From the NCBI GenBank assembly GCA_017516065.1, contig JAFWDQ010000021.1, positions 1 through 64,000 of the forward strand: a DNA stretch of 64,000 nucleotides, given 5' to 3'. Below the pieces are notes generated by a model. It saw only the letters and a list, made by a program, of their open reading frames with translations. It did no database searches and was not told the DNA's origin. Within the stretch, counting starts at the first letter, position 1. Each line of letters starts with the position of its first letter. Made by a program: the position numbers and the translations under genes. This DNA comes from Oscillospiraceae bacterium (GTDB lineage Bacteria > Bacillota > Clostridia > Oscillospirales > Oscillospiraceae). Below are positions 8,176 through 15,932 of the stretch, in pieces.

Positions 8176-8256
8176 TCATGGAACGGCGGTCTTTTCCAGA
8201 AGTTTTTTCTACAGTTTTTCACAGGCCGGAAATTTGAAATTCAGCGTCTTTTTATC

Positions 8257-8286
8257 TTGTGCTCCGGCGTGAAAATATGGTATATT
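8257..8286 (+). promoter_or_regulatory. Promoter of Na/Pi transporter gene
   Basis: TTGTGC (8257-8262), 18-base spacer, TATATT (8281-8286). Confidence 0.55.
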
Positions 8287-8404
8287 AGCTTGGGTAAAGT
8301 TCGTCTATTTTTTGACAAACCCGACGTGTTTCTCCCTCTGCTGTCAAGTTTTCACGTCCTGCCGTCTTTCACGTATCCGCTGTGTTTGAAGAAAGGGTGA
8401 CTCC

Positions 8405-10174
8405 ATGGGGATTCCCAATATCATCGCGCTGATCACCGGTATTGCGCTGTTCCTGTTCGGCATGAATCTGATGGGCGACAGCCTCAAGCAAGTCGCCGGC
8501 CACAAGCTGGAGGTCATCCTGTGGCGTTTAAGCCGTACACCGCTGAAGGGCATTCTTTTCGGCGCTCTGGTGACGGCCGCCGTCCAGTCCTCCTCCGCCA
8601 CCACCATCATGGTGGTGGGCTTCGTCAATTCCGGCATGATGCAGCTGGCCCAGGCCATCGGCGTCATCATGGGCGCGAATATCGGCACCAGCATCACTGA
8701 GTGGATCCTCTGCCTGTCCCTGGTCGGCGGCAACTCCTCCCCCCTGCTTCAGCTGCTGTCCATCTCTACCCTGACCGCGGCCCTGGGCGTCATCGGCATC
8801 ATCCTGCGGATGTTCTGCAAGACTCCGACGAAGAAGCACGTGGGCGAGATCCTGCTGGGCTTCGCCGTGCTGATGTTCGGCATGGCCACCATGAGCGGCT
8901 CCGTGGCCGTTCTCCGGGACAACGCCGCCTTCATCAATTTCTTCACCGTCTTCTCCAATCCCCTGCTTGGTATCCTCATCGGCATCGTCTTCACCGCCAT
9001 CCTGCAGAGCAGCTCCGCCGCCTGCGGCATCCTGCAGGCCCTGTCCCTCACCGGCGCGATCCCCTTTTCCACCGCCCTGCCCATCATCATGGGCATCGGT
9101 ATCGGCGCCTCCACCCCCGTACTTCTCTCCGCCATCGGCGCATCGAAAAACGGCAAGCGGACGGCGCTGATCTATCTGTTCAACGACCTGTTCGGCGCCA
9201 TAATATGGGGCATCGTTTTCTATGCCCTCAACTACTTTATCCACTTTGGCTTCATGAGCGCCACCGTGGGGCCGGTCTATATCGCCCTGACCAACAACAT
9301 CTACCGCGTCCTCACTGTTCTGGTGCTGGCATTCTTCATCCCGCTGCTGGAAAAGCTGGTCTGCTGGCTGGTCAAGGACGACCCGGCAGAAAAAGCAGCG
9401 GAGATGGATATCGACCGACTGGAGGAGCGCTTCATCATCCACCCGGCGCTGGCCATCGAGCAGAGCCGGATCGCCCTGTCCTCCATGGCGGAGCGGTCCC
9501 AAAGCAACCTCATACTCGCCTTCAAGCTGCTGACCGACTTCAGCTGGAACGATTTCAACGCCCTGCAGGAGGACGAGTCCATCGTGGACCGCTATGAGGA
9601 CAAGCTGGGTACCTATCTGGTGAAGGTCAGCCGCTCGGAGATGACCCACGACCAGAACAAGCGGGTCTTCGAATTCCTGCACATCATCGGCGATTTCGAG
9701 CGTATCAGCGACCACGCGGTCAACATCTCAAAGGTCGCCCGGGAGATCACGGAAAAGAAGGTCACCTTCTCCAGCTCTGCTCAGCGCGAGCTGGCGATCC
9801 TCCAGTCCGCGGTCACCGAGATCGTCGCCATATCCATGGAGGCCTTCATCAAGGACGACCGGGAGATCGCCTTCCGCGTGGAGCCTCTGGAGGAGCTCAT
9901 CGACATCCTCTGCGACGAGATCAAGATGCGCCACATCGACCGGGTTCAGGCCGGCAGCTGCTCTCTGGGCCCCGGCTTCATCTTCAACGATCTGCTGACC
10001 AACTATGAGCGGGTGGCGGATCACTGCTCCAACATTGCCGCTCTTATCATTCAGATCGAGGCGGACAACTTCGATCAGCACGAGTATCTCAATCGCATGA
10101 AGGAGCTGCGCACGCATAACTTCAACAAATACTTTGAGGAATACAGCCGGAAATACGTTCTGGACAAGGTGTGA
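8405..10174 (+). CDS. Na/Pi cotransporter II family protein with PhoU-like tail
   Basis: 589 residues. Residues 1-320 are a polytopic membrane domain with the duplicated family motif (AAVQSSSATTIMVVGF near residue 58 and TAILQSSSAACGILQAL near 200), the QSSS repeats that form the substrate path. Residues about 345-570 are a PhoU-like helical domain (FLHIIGDFERISDHAVNI, then LLTNYERVADHCSNIA). Members import phosphate with sodium in some bacteria; for others the substrate is uncertain. ATG 8405 follows GAAAGGGTGACTCC. The DMT transporter starts 29 bases downstream. Confidence 0.93.
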   Translation: MGIPNIIALITGIALFLFGMNLMGDSLKQVAGHKLEVILWRLSRTPLKGILFGALVTAAVQSSSATTIMVVGFVNSGMMQLAQAIGVIMGANIGTSITEWILCLSLVGGNSSPLLQLLSISTLTAALGVIGIILRMFCKTPTKKHVGEILLGFAVLMFGMATMSGSVAVLRDNAAFINFFTVFSNPLLGILIGIVFTAILQSSSAACGILQALSLTGAIPFSTALPIIMGIGIGASTPVLLSAIGASKNGKRTALIYLFNDLFGAIIWGIVFYALNYFIHFGFMSATVGPVYIALTNNIYRVLTVLVLAFFIPLLEKLVCWLVKDDPAEKAAEMDIDRLEERFIIHPALAIEQSRIALSSMAERSQSNLILAFKLLTDFSWNDFNALQEDESIVDRYEDKLGTYLVKVSRSEMTHDQNKRVFEFLHIIGDFERISDHAVNISKVAREITEKKVTFSSSAQRELAILQSAVTEIVAISMEAFIKDDREIAFRVEPLEELIDILCDEIKMRHIDRVQAGSCSLGPGFIFNDLLTNYERVADHCSNIAALIIQIEADNFDQHEYLNRMKELRTHNFNKYFEEYSRKYVLDKV

Positions 10175-10203
10175 TCCCGCGCACCGTCCTGAAGGGGAAT
10201 TCC

Positions 10204-11193
10204 ATGAAGACCAAACGGACAAGTCATACGATACTGACGGGACTTTTCACCGTCTGCGCACTGGCGCTGCTCTGCAATTTGCTCTGGGGCAGCGCCTTCG
10301 CCTTTATCAAGGTAGGATACCGGCTCTACGGCATCGGCGCCGGCGAGACCTGGAATCAGGTGCTCTTTGCCGGCTTCCGCTTCACTCTGGCCGGGGTACT
10401 GGTGGTCCTGTTCGGCAGCATCGCCGACCGGAAGCCCATGCTCCCCCGCCGACAGGCGTGGTCCAGGATCCTCTGTCTGTCCATGCTGCAGACCGTGGGA
10501 CAGTACATGTTCTTCTACATCGGTCTTGCCCGCACCACCGGCGTCAAGGCCTCCGTTCTGGACGGCAGCAACGTCTTTTTCTGTCTGCTGGTGGCCAGCC
10601 TCTTCTTCCGGATGGAGAAATTCAACGGCCGGAAGCTCTGCGGCTGTATCCTGGGCTTTGCCGGGGTGGTCCTGGCCAACGTGGCCGGCAGCAGCCTGAC
10701 CTGGAGCTTTTCCCTCACCGGTGACGGCTTCATCCTCTTTTCCGCCCTCTGCTATGCCTTCTCCTCCGCGGCCCTCAAGCAATTCTCCCGCACCGACAGT
10801 CCGGTGCTGCTCAGCGGCTGGCAGTTCATCATCGGCGGGCTGATCATGACAGCCGCGGCCCTGGCCTTCGGCGGGCGCATCGCCATCCGCACCCCGGGGC
10901 AGGTTCTGATCCTGCTCTACCTGGCCTGCCTGTCCGCGGCGGCCTATACGATCTGGGGACTGCTGATGAAACACAACCCGGTATCCCGGATCGCCATCTT
11001 TGGCTTCTGCACGCCGGTGTTCGGGGTGCTGTTCTCCTCCCTGTTCCTGACGGAGCAGAACGCCCTGTCATGGGCCACGGCGCTGGCTCTCGTGCTGGTA
11101 GCCGCCGGGATCTGGATGGTCAACCGGGTCGGGCCGTCCCGGATCAAAACGGCGGAGGCCCGTAATGAGCCGGGCAAAACCGGTGCCGAATAA
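10204..11193 (+). CDS. DMT-superfamily transporter with two EamA domains
   Basis: 329 residues from ATG 10204 (GAAGGGGAATTCC upstream); an upstream GTG at 10171 overlaps the previous stop and lacks a ribosome site. About ten hydrophobic helices form two EamA repeats. Typical features: LLWGSAFAFIKVGY in helix 1, GQYMFFYIGLARTTG, LDGSNVFFCLLVA, and AAYTIWGLLMKHNPVSRIA in repeat two. DMT proteins export metabolites or amino acids; the substrate cannot be read from sequence. Probably co-transcribed with the Na/Pi gene and ended by a terminator at 11199-11242. Confidence 0.9.
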   Translation: MKTKRTSHTILTGLFTVCALALLCNLLWGSAFAFIKVGYRLYGIGAGETWNQVLFAGFRFTLAGVLVVLFGSIADRKPMLPRRQAWSRILCLSMLQTVGQYMFFYIGLARTTGVKASVLDGSNVFFCLLVASLFFRMEKFNGRKLCGCILGFAGVVLANVAGSSLTWSFSLTGDGFILFSALCYAFSSAALKQFSRTDSPVLLSGWQFIIGGLIMTAAALAFGGRIAIRTPGQVLILLYLACLSAAAYTIWGLLMKHNPVSRIAIFGFCTPVFGVLFSSLFLTEQNALSWATALALVLVAAGIWMVNRVGPSRIKTAEARNEPGKTGAE

Positions 11194-11198
11194 CGCGG

Positions 11199-11242
11199 CA
11201 GGCCTGCGGCGCAGCGAATCCTTCTGTGCCGCGGGCTTTTTT
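11199..11242 (+). terminator. Terminator after DMT transporter
   Basis: GCCTGCGGCGCAG pairs with CTGTGCCGCGGGC, followed by six T. Confidence 0.8.
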
Positions 11243-11270
11243 GTATGCCGCAGAAAAATTTTCCGTAACC

Positions 11271-11298
11271 TGTAACGAAACCCGTCTTTTTCCGTCTA
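11271..11298 (+). promoter_or_regulatory. Predicted ECF-type autoregulatory promoter
   Basis: TGTAAC (11271-11276), 16 bases, CGTCTA (11293-11298). This matches the AAC/CGTC form used by Bacillus SigX/SigM/SigW-type ECF factors and lies 35 bases before the sigma gene. No housekeeping promoter is evident. Confidence 0.65.
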
Positions 11299-11333
11299 AC
11301 GGACGGATCCTGTGCGAAGGGAGGTGATGATAC

Positions 11334-11828
11334 GTGGACGGCGAGGCCTTTGAAAAGCTGTACGAGACCTACTACATGCGCGTCTATTCCTTTGTGCTGA
11401 CCCTGGCCAGGGACCGGTCCCTGGCGGAGGAGATCACTCAGGAGACCTTCTTTCGGGCTCTGGCCGCCGGAAACTCCTTTCGCAATGAATCCAGCGGCAT
11501 GACGTGGCTGTGCGCCATCGCCCGGAATCTGTTCAACGACGAACTGCGGCGGCGGCGCAAAACCACAGAGCTGCCCGCCGAGTTGGCGGCCGACAGCGTC
11601 TCCGACATGGGAAGCCGCACAGAGGACAGGGACCTTTCCTTCCGGATCCACACAGCCCTCCACGCGCTGGGCGAGCCCTACCGTGAGGTGTTCGAGCTGC
11701 GGGTCTTCGGCGAGCTGTCCTTCCGGCAAATCGGTACCATTTTCGGAAAGACGGAAAACTGGGCCCGGGTCACGTATCATCGCGCCCGTCTCAAGCTCCA
11801 GGAAAGGATAGGTGAACATGAAATATAG
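11334..11828 (+). CDS. ECF-type RNA polymerase sigma factor
   Basis: 164 residues from GTG 11334, with GGGAGGTGATG ideally placed. Region 2 (residues 6-75: FEKLYETYYMRVYSFVLTLAR, EEITQETFFRAL, MTWLCAIARNLFND) and region 4 (about 105-158: LGEPYREVFELRVFGELSFRQIG, ENWARVTYHRARLKLQE) are both complete. ECF factors direct core polymerase to stress promoters and are held by membrane anti-sigma factors. The last 11 bases overlap the next gene, which has a ZAS anti-sigma motif, so the pair is translationally coupled. The promoter at 11271 suggests autoregulation. Confidence 0.95.
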   Translation: MDGEAFEKLYETYYMRVYSFVLTLARDRSLAEEITQETFFRALAAGNSFRNESSGMTWLCAIARNLFNDELRRRRKTTELPAELAADSVSDMGSRTEDRDLSFRIHTALHALGEPYREVFELRVFGELSFRQIGTIFGKTENWARVTYHRARLKLQERIGEHEI

Positions 11829-12792
11829 CTGCAATATGATCCGCGATCTCCTGCCCCTGTATGCCGACCGCGTCTGCAGCGAGGAAAGCCGGGAGATCGT
11901 CGCGGAACACCTCTCGGACTGCGCCGACTGTTCCGCAATCCTCCGGCGGCTTCAGTGCACGGAGATCGAGGCAGCGCTGCGGGAGGAGAAAACCTCGATC
12001 CTCCGGCGGCAGGCCCAGCGGCTACGGCGCCGGTCCGCTCTGGCGGGCACCGTCATCGCGTGCATCTTTATGATCCCGATTCTGATCTGTCTGATCGTCA
12101 ACCTTGCCACCGGTGCGGCGTTGGGCTGGTTCTTTGTCGTCCTCACATCGCTGCTGCTGGCCGCCTCGGTGACCATCGTGCCCCTGCTGGTACCGGAAAA
12201 GAAATTCTTCTGGTCCTCCTGCTCCGCGCTGGTCTGTCTGCTGCTGCTTCTGGGCGTCTGCTGCCTCTATACCCGCGGCGACTGGTTCCTTGTGGCGGCG
12301 ACTGCCGTCCTCTTCGCCGCCTCCATCGGGATCTTTCCCTTCGTGGCCCGGAAGGAGCCGCTGCGCAGTCTGCTGGGCCGAAAGGCGGGCCTGATCTCCG
12401 CTTTGGCGGGCACGGTCTTCTTCGTTCTGATGCTGCTCAGTATCGGCGGCCGCACGGCGGCGCCCTTCTTCGGCTCTGTTGCCCTCGCCGTTGTCCCGCC
12501 GCTGCTGATCCTGGCATGGGTGATCTTTCTGCTGTTCCGCTATCCCCGCTGCGGGAAGGCGGTCAAGGCCGGCACCTGCTGCATCGTCTGCGGTGTCTTC
12601 GCGTTTTTCGCGGAAAGACTGATCTACCGCCTGCTTGGAACCCACGTTTCCGGCCCTGCCTTCTCGCCTCTGATCTGGAATGCCGCCACGGTGGACGGCA
12701 ACGTGAGATGGCTGGTGCTGCTGGGCGCCTGCCTGGCGGGGATCATCCTGATCGTGATTGGACTTGTAAAAGGAAGGAGAAGAGAAAAATGA
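11818..12792 (+). CDS. Membrane anti-sigma factor with HxxxCxxC zinc motif
   Basis: 324 residues from ATG 11818; a GTG six bases earlier is an alternative start. The cytoplasmic N-terminus carries CNMIRDLLPLYADRVC and the ZAS motif HLSDCADC (residues about 30-37), the usual zinc anti-sigma signature. The remaining 250 residues hold about seven to eight hydrophobic helices, more than the single helix of most ZAS anti-sigmas, so this could be a multi-pass sensor. It overlaps the sigma gene upstream and the DUF4097 gene downstream (ATGA). What signal it senses is unknown. Confidence 0.88.
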   Translation: MKYSCNMIRDLLPLYADRVCSEESREIVAEHLSDCADCSAILRRLQCTEIEAALREEKTSILRRQAQRLRRRSALAGTVIACIFMIPILICLIVNLATGAALGWFFVVLTSLLLAASVTIVPLLVPEKKFFWSSCSALVCLLLLLGVCCLYTRGDWFLVAATAVLFAASIGIFPFVARKEPLRSLLGRKAGLISALAGTVFFVLMLLSIGGRTAAPFFGSVALAVVPPLLILAWVIFLLFRYPRCGKAVKAGTCCIVCGVFAFFAERLIYRLLGTHVSGPAFSPLIWNAATVDGNVRWLVLLGACLAGIILIVIGLVKGRRREK

Positions 12793-13787
12793 AAAAACTG
12801 TTCCTTCGGATCCTCCCGGCGGCCGTCCTTTGTGCGGTCCTGGGCGCCGGTCTGTGCGGCTGCGGCAATCTGCCTTCTCCCGATACGGGTGACGCGGATG
12901 ACCGCGACTGGTCCATCGGAAACACCTCCATCAGCGATCCGGTGGAAAACCTCGCGGTCAAGTGGGTCGACGGCACCGTGACGGTGGGCTGCCACGACGG
13001 GGACGACATTCTCGTGGAGGAGACCTGCAACAAGCCTCTGACGGAGGAGACAACCCTTCACTGGCGGCTGGACGGCACTACGCTTCATGTAGAATACGGC
13101 ACGCCCGGACCACGTGTCAGCCTCACCTCTCTGAACAAGCAGCTGACGGTCCTGCTTCCGAAGTCCTGCGCTCTCGGCAGCGCGGCGGTGTCCGTCTCCT
13201 CCGGCGATGTCTTCCTGGAGGATCTGCAGGCGGACCAGCTGGCTCTCTCCGCTTCTTCCGGAAGCGTCAGCGCCGCCTGTCAGGCGGACAGCGTCGCGAT
13301 CTCCGCCTCCTCCGGCGATATCACGGTTGAATGCAAGGCGAAGACCGTCTCGATCTCCACCTCCTCCGGCTTCATCACGCTGGCCCAGAAAGGCGCCGCG
13401 GAATCCGTCTCGCTGGACACCTCCTCCGGCGACATCACCGCCGTTCTGGACCGGGCGGCCAGGCTTGAGGCGGATACCTCCTCCGGCTTCATTGACGTCA
13501 CAGCGGCCGATCTGGAAGATGCGTCTTTCCATTCCTCCAGCGGCTCGATGACCCTGCGCAGCGGGACCTGCCCCCGGAAGCTCACGGTCGACACCTCCTC
13601 CGGCGACGTGACGGTGGCCGTGCCGGACACCCCGGGCTTCACCGCCCGGATCGACACCTCCTCCGGCGATTTTGACAGCGGCATCGCCCTGTCGAAAAAC
13701 GGGGACACCTATTCCTGCGGCGACGGCAGCGGCAGCTTCCAAATCGACACCTCCTCCGGCAACGTTAAACTTCTGAACGCCGCATAA
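12789..13787 (+). CDS. DUF4097 beta-repeat lipoprotein
   Basis: 332 residues from ATG 12789, which overlaps the anti-sigma stop by four bases; GGAAGGAGAAGAG precedes it. The signal peptide ends at a lipobox-like LCGCG. From about residue 50 the protein is a series of 18-21-residue units containing (D/S)TSSG(D/F) (for example DTSSGDITAV, DTSSGDVTVA, DTSSGNVKLL), the pattern of DUF4097 beta-solenoid proteins often linked to LiaF/ECF envelope-stress operons. At least nine repeats are visible and the underlying DNA is repetitive (CACCTCCTCCGGC). Probable effector or sensor of the ECF system. Confidence 0.9.
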   Translation: MKKLFLRILPAAVLCAVLGAGLCGCGNLPSPDTGDADDRDWSIGNTSISDPVENLAVKWVDGTVTVGCHDGDDILVEETCNKPLTEETTLHWRLDGTTLHVEYGTPGPRVSLTSLNKQLTVLLPKSCALGSAAVSVSSGDVFLEDLQADQLALSASSGSVSAACQADSVAISASSGDITVECKAKTVSISTSSGFITLAQKGAAESVSLDTSSGDITAVLDRAARLEADTSSGFIDVTAADLEDASFHSSSGSMTLRSGTCPRKLTVDTSSGDVTVAVPDTPGFTARIDTSSGDFDSGIALSKNGDTYSCGDGSGSFQIDTSSGNVKLLNAA

Positions 13788-13801
13788 CCTATGTTTATAA
13801 A

Positions 13802-13843
13802 GCGGCGGGGCCTCTCTTTCTGGGAGAGGCCCCGCCGTTTGTC
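13802..13843. terminator. Bidirectional terminator between DUF4097 and HMA genes
   Basis: GGCGGGGCCTCTC pairs with GAGAGGCCCCGCC, followed by a short T tract on the plus strand and an A/T-rich flank on the minus side. Confidence 0.75.
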
Positions 13844-13870
13844 ATGTTGTCATATTGCCTGCAGGCCGCG

Positions 13871-14083
13871 TCAGGGCGTCGTCACCCCGTTCACGGTATA
13901 CCCCGCGTCGGTGACCGTTTTGACCAGAAGCTCGTCGGTCACGCCGTCGTCCACGGTGCACAGGGCGGTGCCGGCATCCAGGTCCACCTCTGCGGTAACG
14001 CCGGGCAGGGCGTTGAGCGCCTTTTCCACCCGGCCGCTGCAGCGGGGGCACATCATGCCGCCGATACTCAACTTGCGCTGCAT
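13871..14083 (-). CDS. Heavy-metal-associated (CopZ-like) domain protein
   Basis: 70 residues from ATG 14083, with AAGGAG nine bases upstream; the reading from 14107 has no ribosome site. A single ferredoxin-like HMA domain with metal motif MMCPRC near residue 10, typical beta-alpha-beta-beta-alpha-beta spacing and VKTVTDAGYTVNG at the end. Such proteins bind Cu(I) or related ions and deliver them to P-type ATPases. No ATPase or CsoR repressor lies nearby in the window. Transcribed from a perfect-consensus promoter. Confidence 0.9.
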   Translation of the reverse strand: MQRKLSIGGMMCPRCSGRVEKALNALPGVTAEVDLDAGTALCTVDDGVTDELLVKTVTDAGYTVNGVTTP

Positions 14084-14113
14084 GGAAGCATTCTCCTTTC
14101 CTGACATAAACTA

Positions 14114-14142
14114 ATTATATCCGCAGGAAAGGGCTTTGTCAA
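14114..14142 (-). promoter_or_regulatory. Consensus promoter of HMA gene
   Basis: Minus-strand TTGACA (14142-14137), 17-base spacer, TATAAT (14119-14114): identical to the housekeeping consensus. Confidence 0.85.
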
Positions 14143-14159
14143 AATAAAACGGAGCGCAC

Positions 14160-14183
14160 GGTCCGGGGAAAATCCCCCGGGCC
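14160..14183 (-). terminator. Possible terminator after DUF378 gene
   Basis: GGCCCGGGGG/CCCCGGACC stem on the minus strand, without an immediate T-run. Confidence 0.4.
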
Positions 14184-14202
14184 GCACACCCCGTCAGAAC
14201 GG

Positions 14203-14415
14203 TCAGGCAGGCTCGTCCACCGGTTCTCTCGACCGAAACAGCAGGGAAATGCACCACAGGGCGGCCAGGGCCACCAGCGTATAGATCACGCGGCTGAGGG
14301 CGGCGGTCTGCCCGTTGAACAGAAAGGCGATCAGGTCAAACTGAAACACGCCGATCAGGCCCCAGTTGATGCCGCCGATGATGGCCAGCAGCAGGGCGAT
14401 ACGGTTGAGAATCAC
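14203..14415 (-). CDS. DUF378 (YuzA-like) small membrane protein
   Basis: 70 residues, two hydrophobic helices. The N-terminal signature ALLLAIIGGINWGLIGVFQF is diagnostic for DUF378, and the second helix is VIYTLVALAALWCISLLF. The family has no known function. The ATG at 14415 is preceded by AAAGGAGGGATCCTG. It stands alone between the HMA gene and the rpe operon. Confidence 0.9.
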   Translation of the reverse strand: MILNRIALLLAIIGGINWGLIGVFQFDLIAFLFNGQTAALSRVIYTLVALAALWCISLLFRSREPVDEPA

Positions 14416-14519
14416 ACAGGATCCCTCCTTTTCCGCGGCTTAGTTTGCCCCCGGGCGCCTTCCTTATGCGCCGGGAGAAAAAAGAGCGAAAAAAATTCGC
14501 TCCACAAAGGATTTTTCGC

Positions 14520-14547
14520 TTTACAACGGAGAATTACTCATTATAAT
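14520..14547 (+). promoter_or_regulatory. Promoter of rpe-recR-ABC-F operon
   Basis: TTTACA (14520-14525), 16-base spacer, TATAAT (14542-14547). Confidence 0.65.
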
Positions 14548-14630
14548 AGATGGTAACAGATAAAATGGAAGAATTATAAGCATTTCAATTCTATCTCGTC
14601 CTGCGGGACAAGAGCATGGAGGTGTCGAAA

Positions 14631-15320
14631 ATGATGAAAATCGCGCCCAGCATCCTCGCTGCAAATTTCGCGAATCTGGAACGGGAGATCCGCCGGATCC
14701 CGGATGCGGACTGGCTGCACATCGACGTGATGGACGGTATCTTTGTACCGAACATGACCGTCGGTCCCCCGGTGATCCGTGCGATCCGCAAGGTGACAAA
14801 GCTGCCCCTTGACGTCCATCTGATGATCGACCGCCCCATCCGCTACATCAAGGACTATCTTGCCGCCGGATCCAATCTGATCACCGTCCACGTGGAGTCG
14901 GATACGCCGGAGAACATCACCGCGGCCATCCGGGCGATCCAGGACGGCGGCGCCAAGGCCGGTCTCTCCCTGAAGCCGGGCACGCCTCTTGAGGCGCTGA
15001 AGCCCTGGCTGCGGGATATCGACCTGCTGGTGGTCATGACGGTGGAGCCCGGCTTCAGCGGTCAGAAATTCATGCACGATCAGGTCAGCAAGCTCCGCAG
15101 AGCCGCCACGCTGCGTCAGAAAGGCAGCGGCCACTACAAGATCTCCGTGGACGGCGGTATCTCCTCCTCCACCGTCGCCGCGGCAGCGGCGGCAGGCGCG
15201 GACGTCTTCGTGGCCGGCAACGCCGTGTTCGCCAGCGAGGATCCCAACGGCTCGATCCGTCTCCTGTCCCGTCGGGCGGAGGAGGCGGCCCAGCGCGCCA
15301 AAGAGGATGAGGGTCGCTGA
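14631..15320 (+). CDS. rpe: Ribulose-phosphate 3-epimerase
   Basis: 229 residues. GGAGGTG is spaced for ATG 14631 rather than the ATG at 14616. A TIM barrel with KIAPSILAANFANL, LHIDVMDGIFVPNMTVGP (metal-binding His and catalytic Asp), PLDVHLMID, VMTVEPGFSGQKF and VDGGIS: all family motifs are present. It interconverts ribulose 5-phosphate and xylulose 5-phosphate in the pentose phosphate pathway using a divalent metal. First gene of a three-gene operon; its TGA overlaps the recR ATG. Confidence 0.97.
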   Translation: MMKIAPSILAANFANLEREIRRIPDADWLHIDVMDGIFVPNMTVGPPVIRAIRKVTKLPLDVHLMIDRPIRYIKDYLAAGSNLITVHVESDTPENITAAIRAIQDGGAKAGLSLKPGTPLEALKPWLRDIDLLVVMTVEPGFSGQKFMHDQVSKLRRAATLRQKGSGHYKISVDGGISSSTVAAAAAAGADVFVAGNAVFASEDPNGSIRLLSRRAEEAAQRAKEDEGR

Positions 15321-15919
15321 TGGAATACTTCCCCCCGGCCCTTGAGACGCTGATCGAACATTTTGCAAAACTGCCGGGCATCGGCGGCAAGACGGCCCAG
15401 CGGCTGGCTTTTCATGTGCTGACGCTGCCGGACGCCGACGCCGACGCCTTTGCCGACGCCATCCGGGGCGCGCGGCAGGCCACGGCGCTCTGTTCCGTCT
15501 GCCGTAATCTGACGGACGGCGACCTGTGCGCCATCTGCCGCAGCGACCGCCGGGACCCCTCTGTCATCTGCGTGGTGGCGGACCCCCGGGACGTGGCGGC
15601 CATGGAGCGGACCCGGGAATTCTCCGGCCGCTATCACGTGCTCCACGGCGTTCTCTCTCCTCTCCGTGGCGTGGGCCCGGATGATCTGGAGATCAAATCC
15701 CTGCTGGAGCGGGTGGCACAGGGCGGCGTAACGGAGGTCATCATGGCCACCAATCCCGACACCGAGGGCGAGGCCACGGCCCTGTACCTGTCCCGGCTGC
15801 TGCGGCCCTTTGACGTAAAAATCACCCGGCTGGCCTACGGCATCCCCGTGGGCAGCCATCTGGAATTTGCCGACGACGCCACTCTGCTCCGGGCGCTGGA
15901 AGGCCGCCAGGAGATGTAG
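15320..15919 (+). CDS. recR: Recombination mediator RecR
   Basis: 199 residues, full length. Helix-hairpin-helix at the N-terminus (AKLPGIGGKTAQRLAFHVL), a zinc finger with four Cys (CSVCRNL...CAIC, residues about 56-72) and a Toprim domain (VICVVADPRDVAAMERTREFSG, ATNPDTEGEATALYL). RecR works with RecO and RecF to load RecA onto SSB-coated single-stranded DNA. It is translationally coupled to rpe through a TGATG overlap. In many Firmicutes recR follows dnaX; here it sits between rpe and an ABC-F gene. Confidence 0.97.
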   Translation: MEYFPPALETLIEHFAKLPGIGGKTAQRLAFHVLTLPDADADAFADAIRGARQATALCSVCRNLTDGDLCAICRSDRRDPSVICVVADPRDVAAMERTREFSGRYHVLHGVLSPLRGVGPDDLEIKSLLERVAQGGVTEVIMATNPDTEGEATALYLSRLLRPFDVKITRLAYGIPVGSHLEFADDATLLRALEGRQEM

Positions 15920-15932
15920 AGGAGGCTTTGTC

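Noticed and set aside
11955..12788. N-terminal extension of the DUF4097 frame through the anti-sigma gene
   Set aside because: The anti-sigma reading has a zinc motif and membrane helices; the extension is Arg/Pro-rich shadow, and a lipoprotein signal peptide begins at 12789.
13201..13770. Repeated CACCTCCTCCGGC units considered as a CRISPR-like or tandem repeat array
   Set aside because: They are in frame and encode the TSSG beta-repeat of DUF4097; spacers are not unique protospacer-like segments.
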